From contig JAIRZG010000173.1 in the NCBI GenBank assembly GCA_031267345.1, forward strand, positions 1 through 11,341: a stretch of 11,341 nucleotides of DNA, read 5' to 3'. Every line of letters begins with the position of its first letter. Within the stretch, counting starts at the first letter, position 1. The notes below the pieces were generated by a model. It did not search any database. It was not told the origin of the DNA and worked only from the letters and a program-made list of their open reading frames with translations. Position numbers and translations under genes: made by a program. Source of the stretch: Zoogloeaceae bacterium (GTDB lineage Bacteria; Pseudomonadota; Gammaproteobacteria; Burkholderiales; Rhodocyclaceae). Positions 1 through 4,664 of this stretch are shown here, piece after piece.

Positions 1-92
1 CGCATCTGCCTCGCTATCTCCGCGTGACTCCTCCCTTCTTCCTTGCCCGCGACTATCCTTTTTCGCAGATCATTCGACAATGGCCTTGGCAT
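1..92 (-). CDS. IS630-type transposase, N-terminal part (runs off window)
   Basis: Reading leftward from an ATG at 92-90, the minus strand gives 30 codons without a stop before the window edge, starting MPRPLSNDLRKRIVAG and continuing to an EIARQM helix. This looks like the N-terminal helix-turn-helix of IS630/Tc1-type transposases, which typically open with a 'M-x-x-P/A-L-S-x-D-L-R-x-R-I/V-V-A' pattern; the domain binds the element's ends. A perfect AGGAGG ribosome binding site lies at 102-97, four bases before the ATG, which fixes the start. The catalytic DDE domain would lie outside the window, so whether the transposase is intact cannot be seen. The element's terminal repeat should lie between 103 and about 140; the AT-rich tract there holds two CCTACAT repeats, but I cannot define the exact end. 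The family call comes from N-terminal pattern only. Confidence 0.72.
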   Translation of the reverse strand, partial: MPRPLSNDLRKRIVAGKEEGRSHAEIARQM

Positions 93-135
93 CTCTCCTC
101 CTGTATATCCCCTACATATTTCCTACATCATACAT

Positions 136-423
136 AATACTCAATTATTTGTTAATGTGCTTAGACAGCGCATTCGCGCCCACTGGAGCATTGAGAATAA
201 TCTGCATCGGGTACTCGACATGGCATTCAATGAAGACCAGTCCAGAGTGCGAACGGGATATGCCGCTGAAAATTTCGCCCTCATCCACCGCTTCGCCTTC
301 AACTTGTTACGCCACGATTCCCTTTGCAAACGTAGTATCAAAAGAAAACGCTTTCGCGCTTCTCATGACAATGAATACCGAACCAAACTCCTTAAAATCT
401 CTCCCATATCCATACATCCATGA
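136..423 (+). pseudogene. ISAs1-family transposase, C-terminal remnant
   Basis: The plus-strand frame reads QLFVNVLRQRIRAHWSIEN, then a segment with VLDMAFNEDQSRVR, AAENFALIHRFAFNLL and KRSIKRKRFRASHDNEYRTKLL, ending at TGA 421-423. This matches the C-terminal end of ISAs1-family ('H-repeat') transposases, whose hallmark is R-x-H-W-x-I-E-N followed by a D-x-x-F-x-E-D-x-S-R block, A-A-E-N and a basic K-R-K-R/K-A-G-x-D-x-x-Y tail. The catalytic glutamate belongs to the HW-x-I-E-N motif. A full transposase is about 370 residues; only about 95 remain, and no start codon or ribosome binding site belongs to this fragment, so it is non-functional. The C-terminus appears to be natural length. The left boundary is approximate: homology fades around 136-150, just where the leftward IS630 element should begin, which suggests interruption by that element. 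Confidence 0.82.
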
Positions 424-430
424 ATACGGC

Positions 431-449
431 ATGTAGCGCGGTTGCCCTG
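431..449 (+). mobile_element. Candidate right terminal end of the ISAs1-family element
   Basis: About ten bases after the transposase stop the sequence is ATGTAGCGCGGTTGCCCTG, so read inward from outside it begins CAGGGCAACCGCG. From memory, ISAs1-family elements end in CAGGG-type tips and the last transposase codons lie close to the right end, so 449 is a reasonable end of the element. The left copy is not in the window, so the inverted repeat and target duplication cannot be tested here. Confidence 0.4.
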
Positions 450-532
450 CAAAACCATGAACATCCGGATGAATCCAACCCGATCTGTTGATACGGCGGG
501 CGGAGCGGAAGAACCCCATCCCCACCCTGACC

Positions 533-549
533 CTTCCCTTGAAGGGAAG
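533..549. repeat. Perfect palindrome (8-bp arms, 1-base centre)
   Basis: CTTCCCTT (533-540), centre G, AAGGGAAG (542-549). It follows a C-rich CCCATCCCCACCCTGACC stretch. The layout resembles the dispersed 'CCCCTC...AAGGGGAG' palindromic repeats found between genes in many proteobacteria. It is outside any coding region and has no T-run to make it a terminator on either strand. Confidence 0.6.
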
Positions 550-567
550 AGAACCGACCTTTCCACG

Positions 568-593
568 CAAAGGTGCGATGAATCGCGTCTTTG
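568..593. repeat. Second palindrome / 11-bp hairpin with TGAA loop
   Basis: CAAAG-GT-GCGA (568-578) pairs with TCGC-GT-CTTTG (583-593) around a TGAA loop (579-582); the inner GT/GT step can form two wobble pairs in RNA. The core GCGATGAATCGC resembles the widespread intergenic repeat core GCGATTCATCGC. It lies 18 bases beyond the palindrome at 533-549, so the two may form one composite repeat unit. It ends about 20 bases before the candidate fliA -10 element. Confidence 0.6.
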
Positions 594-600
594 CCGATCC

Positions 601-616
601 CTGATCCCCGATCCTG
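601..616 (+). repeat. GATC-rich short motif, copy 1 (upstream of fliA)
   Basis: CTGATCCCCGATCCTG. It shares the CTGATCC-n-n-GA core with the copies at 6051-6074 (minus strand) and 8451-8467 (plus strand). All three lie in intergenic DNA just upstream of a gene and in the same orientation as that gene. This is the most divergent copy. Confidence 0.4.
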
Positions 617-623
617 CTACACT
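615..623 (+). promoter_or_regulatory. Possible extended -10 promoter for fliA
   Basis: TG-C-TACACT (615-623) fits an extended -10 element (TGnTAnnnT). There is no good -35 at normal spacing: TTGCCG at 591-596 would be 21 bases away. Transcription would start near 630, leaving a leader of about 28 bases before the fliA ATG at 658. It is suggestive because mobile-element debris separates fliA from anything upstream, so the operon may need its own promoter. Confidence 0.3.
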
Positions 624-657
624 GCACGCATTGCATAACCTTGTCCTGTACGCCCGA

Positions 658-1401
658 ATGTACACCGCTGACGGTCATTTCGACAGGGAGCAACTGGTGC
701 AACAGTATGCTCCGCTGGTCAAACGCATCGCCCATCATCTGATGGCGCGGCTTCCCGCCAATGTGCAACTGGAAGACCTGGTGCAGAACGGTATGATCGG
801 TCTTCTGGACGCCTTTGCGCGTTATGAGGAAGGCTTGGGCGCGCAGTTTGAGACTTACGCCAGCCAGCGCATACGCGGCGCGATGCTGGATGGTCTCCGG
901 GAAAACGACTGGCTGCCGCGCAGTCTGCGCCGCGAAATGCGCCGCGTGGAAAATGCCCTGCGACAACTCGAACAGCAACAAGGTCGCCCACCCAGCGAAG
1001 GTGAACTGGCGGAAAATCTGGGTATGCCGCTCGCGGACTATCAAAAACTCTTGCAGGAAGCGCGGGGACACCAGATTCTCTATCTTGACGATTTCGTCAG
1101 CGAGGAAGGCGAGGATTTTCTGGCGCGGCATCTGGGCAGCAGCGCAGATGATCCGATAGTGCGTCTGGAAGACAAAAACCTGCGCCAGCATCTCGTGCGC
1201 GCCATCGACGCCTTGCCCGAACGCGAAAAACTGCTGATGGCGCTGTATTACGAGGAAGAATTGAACCTGAAGGAAATCGGCGAGATCATGGGCGTTTCCG
1301 AATCCCGCGTCTGCCAGTTGCACAGTCAGGCGGTCAGCCGCATTCGCAGTCGGCTTTTTGGAAACGAAGCACGCGGTAAAAAATCAAAGGAAGGGAAATA
1401 A
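658..1401 (+). CDS. fliA: Flagellar RNA polymerase sigma factor FliA (sigma-28)
   Basis: Sigma factor that directs RNA polymerase to late (class III) flagellar and chemotaxis promoters; in flagellate proteobacteria it is held inactive by the anti-sigma factor FlgM until the hook is complete. The 247-residue product has normal length. Region 2 spans about residues 13-85 (YAPLVKRIAHHL, LEDLVQNGMIGLLDA, FETYASQRIRGAMLD, then NDWLPRSLRR), the sigma-3 segment follows, and region 4 (about 186-236) carries LPEREKLLMALYYEEELNLK and the helix-turn-helix IGEIMGVSESRVCQLHSQA. The start is placed at ATG 658 because family members begin with MYTA. The frame is open back to 442, but those codons are repeat-like and non-conserved. 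No Shine-Dalgarno sequence precedes the ATG. It is followed after six bases by motC, so the two are surely co-transcribed. In many relatives flhF/flhG precede fliA; here IS remnants do. Confidence 0.95.
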   Translation: MYTADGHFDREQLVQQYAPLVKRIAHHLMARLPANVQLEDLVQNGMIGLLDAFARYEEGLGAQFETYASQRIRGAMLDGLRENDWLPRSLRREMRRVENALRQLEQQQGRPPSEGELAENLGMPLADYQKLLQEARGHQILYLDDFVSEEGEDFLARHLGSSADDPIVRLEDKNLRQHLVRAIDALPEREKLLMALYYEEELNLKEIGEIMGVSESRVCQLHSQAVSRIRSRLFGNEARGKKSKEGK

Positions 1402-1407
1402 GCCCAA

Positions 1408-2199
1408 GTGGATAAACTCAGTCTGATTGGCCTTGTCGTCGGCATCGGCGCCATTCTTGGCGGGCAGGTGCTGGAAGGCGGGCATCTCGCTTCGCTGCTG
1501 CAACCCACGGCGCTCCTGATCGTCGTGGGCGGCACGTTGGGCGCGGTGATGCTGCAAAGTCCCTTCGCCATCTTCCTGCGCGGGCTGAAAATGGCGTTGT
1601 GGGTGTTTTTCCCACCGGTCATCAATCACGATCAAATGATCGGCAATGTCACGCAATGGAGCCACATGGCGCGGCGCGAAGGCTTGCTGGCGCTGGAAAA
1701 TTTCGCCAATCAGGTGCGCGATGATTTTGCCGGCAAAGGCTTGCAGCTTCTGGTCGACGGCGTGGACGCCGCGCATATCCGTGAAATCATGGAAGTCAAG
1801 CTCACCGCCTTTGAAGGCGAAATGCGCCTTGCCGCCCGCGTCTGGGAAGCCGCTGGCGGCTATTCGCCCACCATTGGCATTCTGGGCGCGGTGCTGGGGC
1901 TGATTCATGTCATGGAAAACCTCACCGACCCGTCCAAGTTGGGCGCGGGCATCGCGGTAGCCTTTGTCGCCACCATTTACGGCGTAGGGCTGGCGAATCT
2001 GGTGTATCTGCCCATCTTCAACAAACTGAAGGCGTACATCGTCCGCCAGGTCGCCGCCAGGGAAATGCTGATTGACGGCTTGCTGGGCATTGCGGCGGGG
2101 GATAACCCGCGCATCATCGAAAGCCGTCTGCAAGGGTATCTGTACAAGGAACCCCGCTACAAGGACGCGCCAACGCGCAACGCGCCCCGGCGGCGTTGA
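1408..2199 (+). CDS. motC: Flagellar motor stator protein MotC (MotA family)
   Basis: Inner-membrane subunit of an ion-driven stator that pairs with MotD and turns the flagellar rotor. The 263-residue protein has the MotA/ExbB layout: TM1 at about 4-20, TM2 at about 31-50 (ALLIVVGGTLGAVMLQSP), a large cytoplasmic loop, TM3 near 150-172 (SPTIGILGAVLGLIHVM) and TM4 near 184-207 (VAFVATIYGVGLANLVYLP). The loop has R89/R90 with E91 and E97, comparable to the rotor-contacting R90 and E98 of E. coli MotA. P154 and P202 match the two conserved channel prolines. The MDKLSLIGL start and EGGHL signature are typical of MotC rather than MotA. It starts at GTG 1408; AAGGAAGGG at the end of fliA is the likely ribosome binding site, though spacing is long (about 12 bases). 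Stop TGA is 13 bases before motD. Confidence 0.93.
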   Translation: MDKLSLIGLVVGIGAILGGQVLEGGHLASLLQPTALLIVVGGTLGAVMLQSPFAIFLRGLKMALWVFFPPVINHDQMIGNVTQWSHMARREGLLALENFANQVRDDFAGKGLQLLVDGVDAAHIREIMEVKLTAFEGEMRLAARVWEAAGGYSPTIGILGAVLGLIHVMENLTDPSKLGAGIAVAFVATIYGVGLANLVYLPIFNKLKAYIVRQVAAREMLIDGLLGIAAGDNPRIIESRLQGYLYKEPRYKDAPTRNAPRRR

Positions 2200-2212
2200 A
2201 GAGAGAACGAAA

Positions 2213-3004
2213 ATGGCGCGTCGATCCCGCAAAAACCGTCCCGAAGAACACGATAACCACGAACGCTGGCTGGTATCCTATGCCGACTTCATTACCTTGC
2301 TATTCGCCTTTTTCGTGGTCATGTACGCGCTGTCTTCGGTGAATGAAGGCAAGTACCGGATTTTGTCCGATTCCCTGAATAACGCTTTTCGCAGCATCAG
2401 CAATGCCGATGGCGGCCAGTTGTTGCTCATCACCCCCGGCGCGCCGCCGCTGCCCGTGCCAGTCGCCCGTCCTGACAAGGGCGCGGACGAAACCAAGATA
2501 CGCCAGCGCAACAGGATGCGCGACATGGCGAAAGAAATCATCCAGGCGCTTGCCCCGCTGGTGCGCGAAGGCAAGGTGCGGGTGCTGGAAACCGACCGGG
2601 GCGTAACCGTGGAAATCAACGACAGCGTATTGTTCGCGCCTGGTCAGGCGCGCCTGGAGCCGCTTTCCGCTTCGGCGCTGGAAGCCGTGGCGCATGTGTT
2701 GGCGGACAGTAATTTTCCCATCACCATTGAAGGCCATACCGACAACATCCCCATCAACACGCCGCAATTTCCCTCCAACTGGGAGCTTTCCGCCGTGCGC
2801 GCCACCACCGTGCTGCGCCTGTTCGCCAGTAATGGCGTCTTGTCGGAGCGCCTGACCGCCATCGGCTACGGCGAACAACGCGCCGTGGAAAACAACGACA
2901 GCGTGGAAGGTCGCGCCCGCAACCGCCGCGTCACCATTTTGATCGACGCCAAGGAACCGGAGCCGCCCGCCGAAGTGCTGACGGAATTGATTACGCCACA
3001 GTAG
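2213..3004 (+). CDS. motD: Flagellar motor stator protein MotD (MotB family)
   Basis: Partner of MotC: a single-pass inner-membrane protein that contributes the ion-binding residue and anchors the stator to peptidoglycan. The 263-residue product starts MARRSRKNRPEEHDNHERWL, a basic cytoplasmic tail typical of MotD. The only membrane helix (about 21-42, SYADFITLLFAFFVVMYAL) holds D25, equivalent to the essential proton-accepting Asp32 of E. coli MotB. A periplasmic linker follows, then an OmpA-like domain from about residue 125, with ITIEGHTDNIP (H175), FPSNWELSAVRA and GYGEQRAVENN...RARNRRV, the peptidoglycan-binding signature. ATG 2213 is chosen over longer in-frame reading back to 2072 because that would overlap motC heavily; GAGAGAA at 2201-2207 is a modest ribosome binding site. 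It is the last gene of the operon. Confidence 0.94.
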   Translation: MARRSRKNRPEEHDNHERWLVSYADFITLLFAFFVVMYALSSVNEGKYRILSDSLNNAFRSISNADGGQLLLITPGAPPLPVPVARPDKGADETKIRQRNRMRDMAKEIIQALAPLVREGKVRVLETDRGVTVEINDSVLFAPGQARLEPLSASALEAVAHVLADSNFPITIEGHTDNIPINTPQFPSNWELSAVRATTVLRLFASNGVLSERLTAIGYGEQRAVENNDSVEGRARNRRVTILIDAKEPEPPAEVLTELITPQ

Positions 3005-3033
3005 GGCGCGGCTATCCTTGCCGGAAGAATGCG

Positions 3034-3057
3034 CGCCGTTCGCGGCGGATCGTTTTT
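3034..3057 (+). terminator. Weak intrinsic terminator after motD
   Basis: CGCCG (3034-3038), TTCG loop, CGGCG (3043-3047), then GATCG and a TTTTT run (3053-3057). The UUCG tetraloop makes the short stem very stable. The five-base gap before the T-run makes the terminator non-canonical. The T-run overlaps the stop codon of the convergent ubiG (TAA at 3058-3056). No matching T-run exists for the opposite direction. Confidence 0.5.
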
Positions 3058-3778
3058 ATGACGCGGCGTCCGCCGTTCGTCGCGTGGCGACCATCAGATA
3101 ATTGACGCGGATGTTCCTGCTCAGGGCGCAGGCGCGGGTAAACGGGTTGTAGTTCAGGCCAACGGGATATTCCGGCTCCAGCCCGGCAACACGGCAGTAG
3201 CGGGCGAGTTCCGAAGGCTTGATGAACCTTGCGTGATCGTGCGTCCCTCTGGGCAGGAGGTTCAGCACATATTCCGCGCCGACAATGGCGAGCAGGAAGG
3301 ATTCGGGGCTGCGGTTCAGGGTGGAAAAAAAGGCTTTTCCGCCGGGTTTCAACAGTTGGCGGCAGGCGGTAAGAACGCTTTGCGGATCCGGGACATGCTC
3401 AAGCAGTTCCAGGCAGGTGACGACATCAAAATGTCCCGGCAGTTCAAGCGCGAGCTGCTCGGCGGCAACCTGCCGGTAATCGACGGCAAGGCCGCTTTCC
3501 AGCAGGTGCAGACGGGCGACGCCCAGCGGTTTTTCCGAAAGGTCGATGCCCGTCACCCGCGCGCCCTTTGCCGCCAGACCTTCCGCGAGCAGACCGCCGC
3601 CGCAGCCGACATCAAGCGCGGTTTTTCCGGCGAGATCGATCTCATCGGCAATCCAGTCGAGGCGCAACGGGTTAATCTCGTGCAGCGGGCGAAATTCGCC
3701 GTTGGGATCCCACCAGTTGTGGGCGAGTTCGCCGAATTTGGCGAGTTCTTCGGGGTCGGCGTTGAGCGGTTCAGTCAC
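3056..3778 (-). CDS. ubiG: Ubiquinone biosynthesis O-methyltransferase UbiG
   Basis: S-adenosylmethionine-dependent methyltransferase that performs both O-methylations of ubiquinone synthesis (2-polyprenyl-6-hydroxyphenol methylation and 3-demethylubiquinol methylation) at the inner membrane. The 240-residue protein has family length. It shows FGELAHNWWDPNGEFRPLH near 15-33, the SAM-binding motif LDVGCGGG (55-62), the acidic end of strand 2 (GID, D79), DVVTCLELLEHVPDP (118-132), KPGG and FFSTLNR (151-156), and GTHDHARFIKP (178-188), all diagnostic of UbiG. The start is GTG 3778-3776, giving MTEPLNADPEELAKF, with an AAGGA ribosome binding site ten bases upstream. A longer frame to TTG 3832 exists but its codons coincide with the ompA terminator. 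The gene faces motD, ending 51 bases from it. Its reaction makes S-adenosylhomocysteine, a substrate of the nearby MtaD-type deaminase. Confidence 0.94.
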   Translation of the reverse strand: MTEPLNADPEELAKFGELAHNWWDPNGEFRPLHEINPLRLDWIADEIDLAGKTALDVGCGGGLLAEGLAAKGARVTGIDLSEKPLGVARLHLLESGLAVDYRQVAAEQLALELPGHFDVVTCLELLEHVPDPQSVLTACRQLLKPGGKAFFSTLNRSPESFLLAIVGAEYVLNLLPRGTHDHARFIKPSELARYCRVAGLEPEYPVGLNYNPFTRACALSRNIRVNYLMVATRRTADAAS

Positions 3779-3802
3779 GGCGGAAAAATCCTTGAAGACA
3801 AG

Positions 3803-3828
3803 AAAAAGCCCTGCAGGACGCAGGGCTT
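3803..3828 (-). terminator. Intrinsic terminator between ompA and ubiG
   Basis: Read on the minus strand: AAGCCCTGC, loop GTCCT, GCAGGGCTT (a perfect 9-bp stem, 3828-3806), running into TTTTT then C, T. It begins 18 bases after the ompA stop and ends about 25 bases before the ubiG GTG. It should end most ompA transcripts; ubiG would depend on read-through or on a promoter I cannot see in the short gap. Confidence 0.85.
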
Positions 3829-3846
3829 GCAAAAAGCGGAAATCGC

Positions 3847-4530
3847 TTAACGGGTGCCAATGATTTCAATATCCACGCGGCGATCCGGTTGCAGACATGC
3901 CACCAGATTTTTGTTGCGTCCGTTTTCCGCGCCCAGATTGTTACACTGGTCGCCGGTCACGGGTTGGGTTTTGCCTTTGCCTTCCGTGTAGACGCGGTTG
4001 GCTTCAATGCCCTTGCCAATCAGGTATTGCTTGACCGAGTTGGCGCGTTTTTCCGAAAGCTGCTGGTTGTAACGGTCACCGCCGATACGGTCGGTATGAC
4101 CAACGGCAACGATGACTTCCAGTTGGAGTTCGCTGGACTGGGCGACGACCTCATCCAGCCTGGCCTTGCCTTCAGGACGCAGCGCGGCCTTGTTGAAATC
4201 GAAGAGGGCATCCGCCGCCAGCGTCACTTTGCCGCTGGTGGGACGCACGGCGGCAGGCGCAAGTGCAGGCGTAGGCACGACGGCAGTCGGCGCTTCGCCA
4301 GAGCACTGGCTGGCGGGCACGATGTCGCGGTCGCACTGGCAACCGGCGGGGTCACTGGCGGCGGCGGATGGCGTCCAGTAGCCGGTGCGCCAGCACAGAC
4401 CCGCGCCGCTGGTGACGACGTTGCCACGCTGGTCAATGACATAAACACGCTCCTGGGCCTGCGCCGCAGTGACGCCAATGCCTGCCAACACGGCGCAGAC
4501 AATGAAATTACGGGTGAGAGTTCTGATCAT
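3847..4530 (-). CDS. ompA: OmpA-family outer-membrane protein, peptidoglycan-binding
   Basis: Envelope protein that links the outer membrane to peptidoglycan. It has 227 residues. A signal peptide MIRTLTRNFIVCAVLAG...AQA is probably cleaved after A25. Residues 26-80 contain VYVIDQRGNVVTSGAG followed by CWRTGYW and several cysteines (46, 64, 66, 76), as in betaproteobacterial OmpA/RmpM proteins. A Pro/Ala-rich linker spans 78-98, and the OmpA C-terminal domain about 100-225 has ALFDFNKAALRPEG, VGHTDRIG (D147) and YNQQLSEKRANSV (R162); D147 and R162 are the expected diaminopimelate-binding pair. C196 and C212 may form a disulfide. No eight-stranded barrel is present, so this is the short RmpM-like form. 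ATG 4530 is preceded by AAGGAA at good spacing. A strong terminator follows the stop, fitting an abundant monocistronic mRNA. ompA beside ubiG is a familiar betaproteobacterial neighbourhood. Confidence 0.9.
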   Translation of the reverse strand: MIRTLTRNFIVCAVLAGIGVTAAQAQERVYVIDQRGNVVTSGAGLCWRTGYWTPSAAASDPAGCQCDRDIVPASQCSGEAPTAVVPTPALAPAAVRPTSGKVTLAADALFDFNKAALRPEGKARLDEVVAQSSELQLEVIVAVGHTDRIGGDRYNQQLSEKRANSVKQYLIGKGIEANRVYTEGKGKTQPVTGDQCNNLGAENGRNKNLVACLQPDRRVDIEIIGTR

Positions 4531-4651
4531 TTCAGTTTCCTTGAAAGTGGTTCAAAAACGTTGCGGGAGAATCTCATTCACGTCAGGACTGACCGGGGGA
4601 AAGCCGCATTGAAGACGGTTTCAATCCGGATAGTTTTACGTTGAAGCCGGG

Positions 4652-4657
4652 AGTATA
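4652..4657 (-). promoter_or_regulatory. Possible -10 element of an ompA promoter
   Basis: TATACT on the minus strand (4657-4652), just past the mtaD stop codon, is a 5-of-6 match to TATAAT. No convincing -35 lies at 16-18 bases. It would give ompA a leader of about 115 bases containing small inverted repeats (ATTGAA/TTCAAT at 4608-4625 and GTCAG/CTGAC nearby). A separate ompA promoter is expected, since ompA genes are strongly expressed and the mtaD-ompA gap is 134 bases. Confidence 0.3.
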
Positions 4658-4664
4658 ACGGAAT

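Noticed and set aside
43..135. Plus-strand reading upstream of the ISAs1 fragment, starting with an ATG at position 43
   Set aside because: The apparent start is a chance codon; these bases are the complement of the IS630 transposase start and its leader.
591..623. Classical -35/-10 promoter pair TTGCCG...TACACT
   Set aside because: The spacer is 21 bases, too long for a normal sigma-70 promoter; only the extended -10 idea was kept.
442..657. In-frame extension of fliA upstream of ATG 658
   Set aside because: The extra codons run through palindromic repeats and C-rich intergenic sequence and match nothing in FliA, whose family begins at MYTA.
307..1323. Long minus-strand ORF (338 codons) opposite fliA
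   Set aside because: Antisense shadow of fliA caused by GC-rich third positions; low-complexity His/Gln/Phe-rich product with no domain.
1384..2232. Minus-strand ORF opposite motC
   Set aside because: Shadow of motC; no ribosome binding site or recognisable motif.
3779..3832. TTG-initiated N-terminal extension of UbiG
   Set aside because: Those codons form the ompA terminator; a better GTG start with AAGGA lies downstream.
3233..3850. Plus-strand ORF opposite ubiG
   Set aside because: Antisense to strongly conserved ubiG codons and crosses the ompA terminator.
3889..4644. Plus-strand ORF opposite ompA
   Set aside because: Antisense shadow of ompA; composition artefact.
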